A stretch of 63,934 bases of DNA, from positions 1-63,934 of the IMG/VR virus record IMGVR_UViG_3300048588_000315; one strand, written 5' to 3'. Of the stretch, positions 43,201-51,023 are shown piece by piece (position 1 is the first letter of the stretch; the number at the start of each line of letters is the position of its first letter). Made by a program: the position numbers and the translations under genes. The DNA is from a virus. The notes under the pieces are model-generated. The model searched no databases. It was not told where the DNA came from and was given only the letters and a program-made list of their open reading frames with translations.

Positions 43201-43418
43201 CCGAAGAAAACATCAAACGCGGTCGTGGACTTCGACGAGATCCAGTACTTCTCGCCGTCGATGAACATGTCACTGCTGTCATCGTGGAACCAGATCCAGA
43301 AGTCCTGACCCGTATTGTTGCGAGTCCACTTCTGCTTGCCGTTCTTGGTTCCGTCGACAGTGTGATCGCCGTTCTTTCGCGTATCACCAGCGCCGGACAT
43401 GACGATTTTCGTACTCAT
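40203..43418 (-). CDS. Choice-of-anchor-D repeat protein, possible fibre or appendage, 1071 aa
   Basis: The first ~430 residues are a unique beta-rich domain (Trp/Gly-rich). From about 430 to 1030 there are five tandem Ig-like modules of the choice-of-anchor-D/ASPM-SPD-2-Hydin type, each with GDTTPSVTDDTDFGTTD, then TFTVTFNPTSAGVKTATV and FDITGT. Such repeats extend surface proteins. The final 40 residues are basic and hydrophobic. A head- or neck-attached whisker or host-binding fibre is a reasonable guess. It is the longest head-side gene after the tape measure. Confidence 0.75.
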   Translation of the reverse strand: MSTKIVMSGAGDTRKNGDHTVDGTKNGKQKWTRNNTGQDFWIWFHDDSSDMFIDGEKYWISSKSTTAFDVFFGGPDSEYLRAPADPDNENVPPKFGWTAHNSETAIPDICTVDIEENKRGLVLSCGGTPDPTGLLFRWKDMANDYAVFIADGNGYHVAYQSGQWELRTGVTAFAGTLLAHCLDDGGIPSMAGGWEPDGGWDGDVFAVNAWEFGYTTAALPPLSIYQFDEWVADTGVVGEDPGETALDVVQGTSPGHLKIVFRDPWPGSDPFTDGALNVGIVFDEPEALTGQDRTLLALRTRGQITTIAGSYSGAAKMKFGSGGSNIGGEYPFNLESGGQDCTRWLTPDLSNFPADPELDALSDLADIHVLIEPGGNNTCLNVTTFEVDARYSYWASLAPGLADYTVSGNAVVIESGDTTPSVTDDTDFGTTDTGAPVAHEFTIEVDGGTITISGDIELSGANADQFSITQPETTESISSETFTVTFNPTSAGVKTATVSFDAGGNPSTYTFDITGTAQVTIREAIVSGNGVEIDSGDTTPSVADHTDFEECIVDLTEDRTYTIEAGVDNEAALSIGTITIEGDDADQFEVHAQVGDATLDAEETTTFTIRFSPTSEGAKVATVVIPMNRTDENGTPIAGDFEFDIAGDCVPVPSDPELEVYGNDVLITSGDATPDPADDTDFGNVDFGNNTDVVFELNEAAGLELTLTGTPKVVLSGANAADFEVTDQPTSPIEAFGGDTFTIRFTPSAVGVRSATVTIASNDPASPFTFAIQGTGRAFVPEVADETLEVSIANGDDTPSTEDGTDFGDVIVHAGGSEHTFTITNAGEASGNVTGPATLSGDGAYAFTITGQPTTDPLAPDAATDLVVSVDPTIAGVVTATVSIPHSGPDSPFTFDITATGVVAPEITVTGNGVEIVDADATPSSGDWTAFGNVYTNTYAERTYRITNDGSGDLSVTMAEGSGDFAVVHGAGAQVIPAGESALVVVRFTPSSAEAKTGTLTITSDDEDEGTYTFALSGTGVAPVSGGGGNSAKSNIRVKRKFFPILSPDYVHDLLSELIPNDTVDEKAKGT

Positions 43419-43442
43419 CTCAAGCTCTCACTCTATGCGTTT

Positions 43443-43661
43443 TCAGATGTCCACTTCGAGCGTCTGTTCAACGTACTCGAGAACAGATTCGCTGATGATG
43501 GCGAGAGGCGCGGTCTTGATGCCGTCCTTCTGAGCCCGACGGATCGCGGCCTTCCGTGCAGCTTTCGTTCGCTCCGCCTGCGACCGCCGTCGTGCTTTGC
43601 GGTTCGGCATGATCGCCGATCGTTCTTCGCGAAAAGCCTTCAGTGTCTTATCTTCGTTCAT
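43443..43661 (-). CDS. Small basic protein, 72 aa
   Basis: A basic middle (MPNRKARRRSQAERTKAARK) suggests nucleic-acid binding, and the end is acidic (SVLEYVEQTLEVD). An ATG at 43661 follows ATGAGG, and an ATG at 43670 overlaps the terminase stop as ATGA; either could start it. Between large terminase and the big repeat protein. Confidence 0.6.
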   Translation of the reverse strand: MNEDKTLKAFREERSAIMPNRKARRRSQAERTKAARKAAIRRAQKDGIKTAPLAIISESVLEYVEQTLEVDI

Positions 43662-43666
43662 GATCC

Positions 43667-45949
43667 TCATCCAGTAGTGAACGTCGCCTTTGCAATGTTG
43701 ATCTTCCGCATCTGGTTCGCGATTCCCCACTTGAAGACCGTATCATCATGACAGCCGGGATCGGCTTCGAAGTTCCCGTTCTTCTGCAGCTTGAACGTCG
43801 TGCACTCTCGCATGAACTCCCGGTCTCGACAAAGATCAGCGATCGTATCCACTTCGAACCATTCATATAGATCATCGAGGAGAAGCGGTCGCGTCACAAC
43901 GTCCGTCGGCCATCCGGCCCGACCCGCGTCCTTCATCGTCGCGCCGTGATGATAGAGCCGACCGCCGTGAAGCTGATCGGTGCGATACCGCGATCCGCCG
44001 TGCTCCTTCACCCACTGGATCACCGAGTGACCGTGATTGTTTCGCTCGATTCCCCACAGCGCTTCGTTGTATCGCTTCACCAGCTTCAGCGAGTGCTCGC
44101 CGAGTTTGTCGGGCCGCCATCGACCGTGGATCGCCGCGACCTGACGACCGTTGTCCTTCCGCATGATTCCCGTACCGTTCAGGTCTCCGCCCGGAAGACC
44201 TTCGCTCGTGTCGGATCCGGCAACGTACTGAACGTTCGGCGACGGCGGCTCCCACTCCACCACGTATCCGCCCGGAAGCTGCTTCACATCTTCAACGAAA
44301 CTCCATCGCTCAAGAAGGATGAGCAGCAGATCATTGTTGTAGAACGGAGTGCCGCTGGTGATGAAGCACGATACGTCGTCCTCCGGATACTCTTGCACGA
44401 ACAGACGGCCGAACTCTCGCTTCGTGCGACGACGCCATGCGATCTCCTCGGCGCCGATACGACGACCGTAGTCTCGCTTCGCACGCTCGATGATCGCCTT
44501 CTCTTCATCGCTGAGATGCGACATGATGTCGCGTCGCTCTTCGGCGCTGTCGACAAGAACGCGGTTCAGCGGATCCATGTACCACGGAAGGAATAGAGGA
44601 ATCCAATCGTTGACTCCGTTCTTCGCTTCCTTGTACGTGTGAGCGAACCACTCGTATCCGTTCGGCGTCGTCTCAAGCACGACTTCGCCGTTCGAAGCTG
44701 CTCCCAACAGACCGGCAACGAGATCCTCCACGCGCTCCATCGATCCATCGCACCACTTCGATACCTCAGATCCATGAACGCGCTGAAGCGTATCACCACG
44801 AGAGAAGCCGCGTCCGCCCGCCGTGCCGATGAAGAACGTCGACCCGCTGTCTGCGAAATCAAGCGACGACTTGCTGTCGTTCGCGAGTCGAGGCTTCCGT
44901 GGATCCTTCTCATGGAAGATACTCACCATGCGGAAGATTCGGTTCGTTGACTCGCGGGTCTGCGCGAGCGTGACCGCCTGAGCATGCGATGACGAGACGC
45001 ACAGCCGATACGACTGCGCTTGCTCCAACGTGGTGAATCCGCCCCGACGGTACTTCAGCAGCAGGAAGCGTGGACGCTTGCCCTGCTTGATGGCCAGACG
45101 CTTCATGGCGAGGTACCGCCGTTGCAGCTTACTAAGGTAGAACGGCAGTACGGGCGACCCCTCAATGCGAGCATCGACCATCGCCTGCTGCTCAGGCGAC
45201 AGCAGTGCGACGGGCTTGTCGGTGCGAATCCACAGCCGACGCTTCGCAAAGCGCGTGATCGGCGGCGTCGTGACAACGACATCGGGCCGCACTTCAACGA
45301 ATCGCTGGATCTCGGCTCTCGACAGATCAGCCAGAAGTTCTTCTTGCTTCGATCGCTGATCAGGGTACGCTGCGACAACGTCGGCCGCAGAAACACACTT
45401 CTTCTCAGGCAGATCCATCGTCCAGTGATTCAACGTTCGCGGGACTTCACTCACTGCGATGAACGCCGAGCCTTCAGTAGCTTGCCGGAAGCGATTCGCA
45501 ATCTCGTAGGAGACGGAGTGAGCCTCGCAGATCACCGCGCAATCCAGCGAGGTGAAGGGAAGATCCTCCATCTGCAGATCTTTCGCAGCGCCGATCCACA
45601 GCGTGTATCGCTGAAGCTTGACCGCCGACAGACCGCCGACGTTCCGCTTCCCAGCGTACGGAATTCGCAGTTTCTCGATCCAGTCGAGCGCTGTGCGATA
45701 GGTCTTGTTCGCGCTGTGCGTGATGAGAACCGCGTCGGCCTCGTTCTCGAAGACCCCACGTTCCATCGCCCGCGACAGAAGACCGGCAAGGAATGAAGAC
45801 GCTGCTCTCGCGTTCAACGGCGGAAGGAAGACCGCGAGATCGCACTCGCGCTGAAGAGGGATGATTCCCTTCCAGCAGCGGGCGACGCGGATCGCTCCGG
45901 ATGCCGCTGATTCAGTGCTGACCGAACTGATCGCGTGTATCGTTGTCAT
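43667..45949 (-). CDS. Terminase large subunit with long N-terminal extension, 760 aa
   Basis: From about residue 280 it is a phage terminase. The ATPase part carries LLLKYRRGGFTT, with RRGGFTT at the Walker A position, and VVLETTPNGYEWF. The nuclease part shows YVAGSDTSEGLPGGDLNGTG and a late GCHDDTVFKWGI (HDD). It packages DNA into the head as a motor and nuclease. The first ~280 residues are extra and of unknown fold (SLDCAVICEAHSVSYEIANR, RSKQEELLADLSRAEIQ). The ATG at 45949 has no strong ribosome site, and it overlaps a small frame at 45912-46115. Other starts further in would keep the motor. Confidence 0.87.
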   Translation of the reverse strand: MTTIHAISSVSTESAASGAIRVARCWKGIIPLQRECDLAVFLPPLNARAASSFLAGLLSRAMERGVFENEADAVLITHSANKTYRTALDWIEKLRIPYAGKRNVGGLSAVKLQRYTLWIGAAKDLQMEDLPFTSLDCAVICEAHSVSYEIANRFRQATEGSAFIAVSEVPRTLNHWTMDLPEKKCVSAADVVAAYPDQRSKQEELLADLSRAEIQRFVEVRPDVVVTTPPITRFAKRRLWIRTDKPVALLSPEQQAMVDARIEGSPVLPFYLSKLQRRYLAMKRLAIKQGKRPRFLLLKYRRGGFTTLEQAQSYRLCVSSSHAQAVTLAQTRESTNRIFRMVSIFHEKDPRKPRLANDSKSSLDFADSGSTFFIGTAGGRGFSRGDTLQRVHGSEVSKWCDGSMERVEDLVAGLLGAASNGEVVLETTPNGYEWFAHTYKEAKNGVNDWIPLFLPWYMDPLNRVLVDSAEERRDIMSHLSDEEKAIIERAKRDYGRRIGAEEIAWRRRTKREFGRLFVQEYPEDDVSCFITSGTPFYNNDLLLILLERWSFVEDVKQLPGGYVVEWEPPSPNVQYVAGSDTSEGLPGGDLNGTGIMRKDNGRQVAAIHGRWRPDKLGEHSLKLVKRYNEALWGIERNNHGHSVIQWVKEHGGSRYRTDQLHGGRLYHHGATMKDAGRAGWPTDVVTRPLLLDDLYEWFEVDTIADLCRDREFMRECTTFKLQKNGNFEADPGCHDDTVFKWGIANQMRKINIAKATFTTG

Positions 45950-46115
45950 GAGAGCGCAGTGTCTTCGGCGGTGGACAGGGCGGAGGCTTCGGCTTGCTCG
46001 TTCCTGATGAACCGCGTCGGTAGCGATACGATCCCGATGATCCGGGATTCTGGCTCTGTCCACCGAAGATCAACCACAGAATGAACACTGTGATGAGAAG
46101 TCCGGTGAATGACAC
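45912..46115 (-). CDS. Small membrane protein, 67 aa
   Basis: The GTG start at 46115 opens a frame with a hydrophobic helix at once (SFTGLLITVFILWLIFGG), followed by a Gly/Ser/Tyr and Pro-rich tail (KPKPPPCPPPK). One Cys. The ribosome site is weak (AGAGAG). It overlaps the start of the terminase gene by 38 nt. Possibly a membrane-linked accessory or a spurious frame. Confidence 0.42.
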   Translation of the reverse strand: MSFTGLLITVFILWLIFGGQSQNPGSSGSYRYRRGSSGTSKPKPPPCPPPKTLRSHDNDTRDQFGQH

Positions 46116-46232
46116 TGCTGCTCTCTGTCTCTGTCTTGAAAGGAAAGGCTGATGCAAGGCGGCACGAACGGATCGGGTGACGGCAATCGCGACATGGTCC
46201 GACCGGCTGTGCCTCCTCGTATCAGTCCTTCA

Positions 46233-46469
46233 CTACTTGATCACGCTCGGCGCTGTCGCCGTGTTCATCGCTCCAACGTACATCGTCTCGCGACCGACGC
46301 GAGGAGCGGCCTTCGGTCCGCAGTCATAGATCGGCTCAGGAAAGCCGATGGGCCGACGAGACAGATCCACTCGTTCCACTGCCTCGTGGAACATCGTGCC
46401 GAAGCGAACCGGCACACGACCGACTCGCTTCTCGTTCTTCGATCCTTCAGTCGACGGAGATTGTGACAT
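46233..46469 (-). CDS. Hypothetical protein, 78 aa
   Basis: Basic/neutral small protein with FGTMFHEAVERVDLSRR and PEPIYDCGP, no known family. The ATG at 46469 overlaps the small terminase end by 23 nt and has GGAAGGG. Unknown role in the packaging module. Confidence 0.6.
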   Translation of the reverse strand: MSQSPSTEGSKNEKRVGRVPVRFGTMFHEAVERVDLSRRPIGFPEPIYDCGPKAAPRVGRETMYVGAMNTATAPSVIK

Positions 46470-47154
46470 TCGCTTTCCCTTCCTTGCCGATGACCTTGAT
46501 ATTGTTCAGGTCAGTCATGATCTTGTCGAACAGCGCTGGCGAGTCCTCGCGAAGGTGACGGGCTATCACCAGTCCCACTTCGCTGATCACCCAGTCAACG
46601 TTCTTCGCATCCAACGTACTCGCCGAAAGCGCCTTCGCCTTATGAGAAGCGAGAACCAGCGAAGCTACATGGTTCAAGGCCTCTCGCAGCGTGATCGTCG
46701 CCTGAGCCTTCAGGCGAGACACGTGGTCCTCATCGAGATTCTTTCCCTTCAGGCCGTCTTCAATAACGACCTTGTCGTACATCTCAATCGCACGAAGAGC
46801 CATGACCCGAGCAACATCGCACTCCTGTTCCAACGCCAGTCGTGCGTCGCCCTCGGCTTCCGCCTCGGCGAGCAGCTGCTTGAGCTTCGGTCCCAGTCGC
46901 TTACTATAGTACATCAGTTCCTGTCTCAGTCCAGCGTGTCGGCCCGATGCGATCCGTTGAGCCGTGCGACCTCCGTGCCTCGCACAGAAGTTCGTTCCTC
47001 GCAGGGCCCATCGGCCGCATTGAAGACCGAGGAAGTTGTGAGACTGACATCGCTGAGGATGTCCTTCGGGCGGAGGTCCGCCGCATCCCACTTTCTTCAC
47101 GGATGGATCTATCCGCCACTCGCGGAGTTTTCTGCTTTTCCTTCGCTTCGCCAC
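46447..47154 (-). CDS. Terminase small subunit-like with zinc finger, 235 aa
   Basis: Residues about 24-62 hold a Cys/His cluster (RCQSHNFLGLQCGRWALRG, then FCARHGG), the signature of HGG-type zinc-binding small terminases. A helical domain (LRQELMYYSKRLGPKLKQL and following) occupies the middle and could form the oligomer. It would recognise the packaging site. It starts by GTG at 47154 with a weak site. It lies directly before the large terminase genes, and its gene is close to the regulatory element 47880-48111, which may contain the site it binds. Confidence 0.75.
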   Translation of the reverse strand: MAKRRKSRKLREWRIDPSVKKVGCGGPPPEGHPQRCQSHNFLGLQCGRWALRGTNFCARHGGRTAQRIASGRHAGLRQELMYYSKRLGPKLKQLLAEAEAEGDARLALEQECDVARVMALRAIEMYDKVVIEDGLKGKNLDEDHVSRLKAQATITLREALNHVASLVLASHKAKALSASTLDAKNVDWVISEVGLVIARHLREDSPALFDKIMTDLNNIKVIGKEGKANVTISVD

Positions 47155-47234
47155 ATTTCAACTTTTCTCGGGTCGCCTTATTAGGATCTCACAAAATCCA
47201 TGTGGATTCCGCGATGTCCCCCTCAACCCGCGTA
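47155..47234 (-). other. Short spacer, nothing recognised
   Basis: 80 bp of moderately AT-rich DNA before the small terminase start. No gene or clear terminator. Confidence 0.3.
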
Positions 47235-47846
47235 TTATACCATAGATCGATGCCTGACGATGGCCCCACATTGGGCCATCACGTTCTCTGCGAATTCAGT
47301 GACATAGTCTGGCGTATCCAGCTTCGCTTCGCTGAGGACTACGAGAATCGTCTCGGCCGTGTCGACAGTCACTGTAGCTACGATGCCATCCTCAATCTTT
47401 CGCTGATAGGATCGGCTCCATCCGGCGCGACGAGCGAATTCGCTCTGCGTCAGCCCGGCTTCCTCTCTCGCTGCGAGGAATGCGAGCCGATCGATACTGC
47501 ACCGAATATCCGGCCGAAAGATCAATCGGCTGAACTGCTTCGGCTTCTCGATCGCCTGAGACTTCTTATTCCTGTCCCAGCATGATCGGCAACATGCTGA
47601 CTTCTCGCTCTTCGAAACGACCCATCTGCTGAGCTCCATCACGAGACGAGAACATGATGGGCACTTCCTGTCCGGAGCAACCGACAGGATGATCTTCTCC
47701 CGCTCCTCGTATCGCTGATCTTTCCGGTACTCGGCAACGTCGGCAAGATCCTTCCAGTCACACTTCCTGGATCTCCGTCTTTCTTCATACTGCTCGATGC
47801 GTTTCGCCTCATCCAGTATGCTCTTCGCGTCCTTGAAGATGTTCAC
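47235..47846 (-). CDS. Zinc-ribbon/HTH regulator-like protein, 203 aa
   Basis: First gene after element B, at the start of the structural operon. An N-terminal helix (charged) is followed by a zinc-ribbon-like cluster (CPSCSRLVM, CCRSCWDRN). The C-terminus has an XRE-type helix-turn-helix: AREEAGLTQSEFARRAGWSR, then YQRKIEDG. It is a candidate transcription regulator acting on the adjacent element and possibly its copy at 16004-16246. The GTG at 47846 has AAAGGA; the ATG at 47903 lies in the element and lacks a site. Confidence 0.7.
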   Translation of the reverse strand: MNIFKDAKSILDEAKRIEQYEERRRSRKCDWKDLADVAEYRKDQRYEEREKIILSVAPDRKCPSCSRLVMELSRWVVSKSEKSACCRSCWDRNKKSQAIEKPKQFSRLIFRPDIRCSIDRLAFLAAREEAGLTQSEFARRAGWSRSYQRKIEDGIVATVTVDTAETILVVLSEAKLDTPDYVTEFAENVMAQCGAIVRHRSMV

Positions 47847-47879
47847 GCAAGCTGTCCTTTCTCTTCGTGTTTGCAGCAG

Positions 47880-48111
47880 GGTACTCTCAGATGGTCCATA
47901 CATGGGCCATACAAGAGTTGTAATGTGTCACCTGTATATAGCTTGTACGATTCCGCTGAGTGTACCCTAATACTGATTACTGGGCATTTGAATAAATACA
48001 ATAATGGGCTATACGTGGTAGATATTTGCGAATCTTATATCTTCTGCCGGTTCAAGCCGACTGCCGCCAGCGCGCTCACTGCAACTCTTCCCCGGCCCAT
48101 ACTTGGACCAT
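47880..48111. promoter_or_regulatory. Duplicated regulatory element B with inverted ends
   Basis: The same architecture as 16004-16246: left arm TACTC, then AGATGGTCCATACATGGGCC, then AAGAGTTG (47880-47920); right arm inverted, ACTGCAAC, CCCCGGCCC, ACTTGGACCAT (48077-48111); shared core TATAGCTTGTA on the + strand. It lies before the structural operon. The spacing to element A (about 31.9 kb) is close to half of the unit genome. Confidence 0.7.
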
Positions 48112-48138
48112 TTCCGACCGCCGAGAAATGCCCGTTTC

Positions 48139-48579
48139 TCATCTTTTCTCCGCTGTGCCGTCCTCCGGTCGTCGTGTTCTACGCGGATCGCCATCAATGT
48201 TCGTCCATTTGTGGATGGCCCACAGCGATGCTCTCGTCTGTATGTCCATGTCAAACGACTCGAGAGTCAGCTTCCCGAGACCGACGATCTCATACCGTTT
48301 GTCCACGTACGAGACTTCAATGACATGACGAGCCGAGTCCAGCCGCATGACGATCGCATTATCCCCGCGAATGTTCAGATCACCGATGAACTTCAACTGA
48401 AGTGGCGTGAGTTTCCTCGATCCAACCTTGAACTCCACCCATCCTCTCCAGTTCCAATGAGAGACATACGTGTCGGGCCATCCGGCCGCTTGCATCGCGT
48501 GTCCGTGGAGCTTGAGAACCTTCGCGCCAGCTGTCTTCAGTGCCGACCCGATGTACGATGAGAATTGTGATTCGTTCAT
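48139..48579 (-). CDS. VRR-NUC-like PD-(D/E)XK nuclease, 146 aa
   Basis: The motif series AAGWPDTYVSHWNWRGWVEF, ending WVEFKVG, gives the GxPD and EFK catalytic arrangement of VRR-NUC/restriction-like nucleases. The C-terminal part is basic. It is the last gene of the replication operon. A role in recombination, DNA repair or host DNA breakdown is plausible. ATG at 48579 with GAGGAATC. Confidence 0.75.
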   Translation of the reverse strand: MNESQFSSYIGSALKTAGAKVLKLHGHAMQAAGWPDTYVSHWNWRGWVEFKVGSRKLTPLQLKFIGDLNIRGDNAIVMRLDSARHVIEVSYVDKRYEIVGLGKLTLESFDMDIQTRASLWAIHKWTNIDGDPRRTRRPEDGTAEKR

Positions 48580-48622
48580 GATTCCTCTATCAGAGAAAGC
48601 GTGAAGGAAGAACAGTACTTGA

Positions 48623-48901
48623 TCACATCTTGACTATCTTCGTAGCGTAGCCTTTCCGCACCGAGAACTTGACGTCCTCATTATCCTTGACTATCGCCAT
48701 GCGTTCGCCATCCTTGAGCCCGAGATCCATCCGTGCTTTCTTCTCCTGCAGATCGAGGACTCTGTTCGCCCTGCGAACCAGCGACACGACGTGGAACGCC
48801 ATCACCACGATGCACAGCGTGATGATGAGCATGAAGCCGAACGTGCAGCCACTTGAGAACTCGGCGACCTGAGATGGTGATGGTATTGCTTCTGCGGTCA
48901 T
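48623..48901 (-). CDS. Membrane protein, 92 aa
   Basis: One transmembrane helix (about 21-42, FGFMLIITLCIVVMAFHVVSL) near a Cys, followed by a charged helix (RRANRVLDLQEKKARMDLG). Function unknown, no lysis signature. Start overlaps the upstream stop as ATGA. Confidence 0.6.
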   Translation of the reverse strand: MTAEAIPSPSQVAEFSSGCTFGFMLIITLCIVVMAFHVVSLVRRANRVLDLQEKKARMDLGLKDGERMAIVKDNEDVKFSVRKGYATKIVKM

Positions 48902-49149
48902 GACTTCCTCGCCTTCTCTTCCAGCTTCTTCGCAGCGTACCGGAGAGCCGAGACCACGTTATGCGGCGAAGGGAAGTTCGCGCGGTCGCCGAGCACGATA
49001 GCGTCGGCCATCTTGCGGAGACCCGTTGGAACATCCAGCGGCCTCCTGTCCTCCGGCGAAGGGAGGTCTCCATGTTGCCATCTGAACAGTTCGACTTCGG
49101 CCCAGTCGTCGTTCGGGTCGTGAGTGATATGAGTGTGCTTCGGGCTCAT
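48898..49149 (-). CDS. Hypothetical protein, 83 aa
   Basis: Middle segment GLRKMADAIVLGDRANFPSP and a C-terminal helix (VVSALRYAAKKLEEKARKS). No family recognised. It overlaps both neighbours as ATGA, so the cluster is one translational unit. Confidence 0.6.
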   Translation of the reverse strand: MSPKHTHITHDPNDDWAEVELFRWQHGDLPSPEDRRPLDVPTGLRKMADAIVLGDRANFPSPHNVVSALRYAAKKLEEKARKS

Positions 49150-49544
49150 TCGTAGGATCCTCTCAGAGAATGGAAGGTCGTATCGGCGAACGACGATGAT
49201 GAGCTCTTTGGCTCCGGAGCCGACGGAGCGACCGACGGAGCGACGGGATCATCCGGATCCGGCTCCAGTTCGTATTCATCGCCGAACAGCTCATGCTGAT
49301 GGATCGGCTTGATGTATCCAAGCCTCAGCGCCAGCACGAACAGATGGTCTCTGTTCTTCGCGCCCAGCTTCCTGCGACAGCTGTCCAACTGACTCTGTAG
49401 AGTCTTGTCGCTCTTGCCGATCTTCTTCAGAGCGCCTTCGATCGAATACGGCGGTCCGCCGTATCGCGCTATGAGCGCGGCCTTCTCAGCAGCAGTGAGA
49501 TGACCTTTGGGAACGTTCGGGCCTCGTGGACCTCTCCTTGGCAT
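49146..49544 (-). CDS. LuxR/GerE-type HTH protein, 132 aa
   Basis: The segment SDKTLQSQLDSCRRKLGAKN followed by FVLALRLGYI matches the DNA-contacting end of LuxR/GerE helix-turn-helix domains. No receiver domain is present. The N-terminus is basic, and the C-terminus is Pro/Ser/Asp-rich and disordered. A small transcription regulator is the likely function; its target cannot be read. The ATG at 49544 follows TGCC-type spacing. Confidence 0.65.
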   Translation of the reverse strand: MPRRGPRGPNVPKGHLTAAEKAALIARYGGPPYSIEGALKKIGKSDKTLQSQLDSCRRKLGAKNRDHLFVLALRLGYIKPIHQHELFGDEYELEPDPDDPVAPSVAPSAPEPKSSSSSFADTTFHSLRGSYE

Positions 49545-49583
49545 GGTTGACTCCTCGTGTATGAGAAACGATTCTACGATGTT

Positions 49584-49637
49584 CTACGGACACTACGGAC
49601 ACTACGGACACTACGGACACTACGGACACTACGGATA
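49584..49637. repeat. 9-bp tandem repeat, six units
   Basis: CTACGGACA repeated five times plus a variant unit (CTACGGATA), just after the stop of the 460-aa gene. It contains stop triplets in the minus-strand direction and is noncoding. Copy number may vary. Confidence 0.85.
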
Positions 49638-49638
49638 C

Positions 49639-51021
49639 TTAGTTCTTCGGCTTGACCTCAATGCCATCCGGCTCCCCGCCGACTTCCAGCCTCGTCACCA
49701 TCTTCCCGCCGGTCTTCGGCACGACGGTGACGAACTTCGTGCCCGGGATCTCGTGAACATCGACGAGACCGGCGGCGTTCATGCGAACGTCCTGTCCACG
49801 ACAGATGGTCCCGCCTTCCTTCTCGATGAGAAGCAGTGCTTTGACGATGGCGCTCGATCCGCTGTTGAGATACGCCAGCTTCGACTGCGCGGTAGCGAGA
49901 TCGCGGCGGAGACTGAGAACGTGGTCTTTCAGTTCGGTTGGCCCCATCCCTCCAATGACATCTCTGAAGCTTTCCAAGATCATCTTCAAGTGTTTCCACT
50001 CGCACCCGAGAACGTTGACCATCTGCGAGACGGTATACGACTTCTCCTCGGCGTTCGGCGCACGGAAGTTCGCGACCAGCGACTTCCATATCAGCTTCAC
50101 TTCGGTCGTATCCCCGACGCGCAGCTTGTAGTCGGCAATAAGGCAGGAGAGCTCTCGCACGGCGCGGTTGGGTTCGCGCTCGCCGTGGAAAGACGGAACG
50201 TCCGCTTCATTGAGCTTGTCTAGCATCTTCACATACGCTGCCGACTGATTGCACGTTCGCACGAGAGCGACGTCGATATCCTGCCCGCGCGAGTGGACCG
50301 ACATGTCGAGCATCTTGCAAGTCAGGTCACAGATGCGAATCCGGCGAGCAAGTTCTTCCAGCAGGCTCTCGTCGGTGACGTCACTCATCGCGCTCAGCCT
50401 GGAGCGCAGCTGCGACCTCACGTCCAGCGCCGATTTCACTACGCCGAGGACTTGCTCGGAAGTCAGCACTCCCTTGTCGCCGACTTCCAGAGAGCAGACC
50501 CATGCGAAGACCGTGTCGAAGAGCCTGACTTTATTCGGTATCTCCTGGAGATTCGGAGCCGACTTGAAATCCGCCGCTGTCGCTGGAACCGCCGGAACGC
50601 GAATCCGGCCGAAGATCTTCAGCTCCTCATCCACAGCGTGCATGATGTTGTCGGCGATGCGATCGGCAATGAGGACGGTTCCTTTCGTTGATGACATCTC
50701 GAACGCCATATGCCGCAAGCTGACCTTCGCAATGCGGCCGTTGACACAGTTCGGCATCGCTTCGCAGACCGACTGAATGAAGAACGCTAGCTCACTCATC
50801 AAGACCGCATTGTCTTTCGTGAGCTTCGGGCGAAGCCTCAGCCGCTCGCGCTCATCGTAGATCGCCTGCTGCTCCTTCGACTTCTCGGCGGCCCATCGGG
50901 CGACGCGTTCAACGGCGCTCTTGCCGACGATGAGGATCACCTTGATCGTGATCCAAGCTAACGGAGCAGTGACAGCGAGCAGCAGGGTGAACAGCAGAAC
51001 GAATGGGATCGTAGACGACAT
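49639..51021 (-). CDS. Membrane-anchored protein of unknown function, 460 aa
   Basis: A single N-terminal transmembrane helix (about 5-30, FVLLFTLLLAVTAPLAWITI) anchors a long cytoplasmic or periplasmic domain. The rest is helical and soluble with no known catalytic motif (for example AIYDERERLRLRPKL, ARRIRICDLTCKMLD). Its size and single gene position suggest an important early function, such as host takeover, but this is inference. Good ribosome site (GAAGGA). Confidence 0.65.
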   Translation of the reverse strand: MSSTIPFVLLFTLLLAVTAPLAWITIKVILIVGKSAVERVARWAAEKSKEQQAIYDERERLRLRPKLTKDNAVLMSELAFFIQSVCEAMPNCVNGRIAKVSLRHMAFEMSSTKGTVLIADRIADNIMHAVDEELKIFGRIRVPAVPATAADFKSAPNLQEIPNKVRLFDTVFAWVCSLEVGDKGVLTSEQVLGVVKSALDVRSQLRSRLSAMSDVTDESLLEELARRIRICDLTCKMLDMSVHSRGQDIDVALVRTCNQSAAYVKMLDKLNEADVPSFHGEREPNRAVRELSCLIADYKLRVGDTTEVKLIWKSLVANFRAPNAEEKSYTVSQMVNVLGCEWKHLKMILESFRDVIGGMGPTELKDHVLSLRRDLATAQSKLAYLNSGSSAIVKALLLIEKEGGTICRGQDVRMNAAGLVDVHEIPGTKFVTVVPKTGGKMVTRLEVGGEPDGIEVKPKN

Positions 51022-51023
51022 GC

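Noticed and set aside
44000-45400. Possible intein or second ATPase in the large terminase because of its size
   Set aside because: No intein splice motifs (N-terminal Cys/Ser block and HN at the end) are seen; the extra length is all at the N-terminus.
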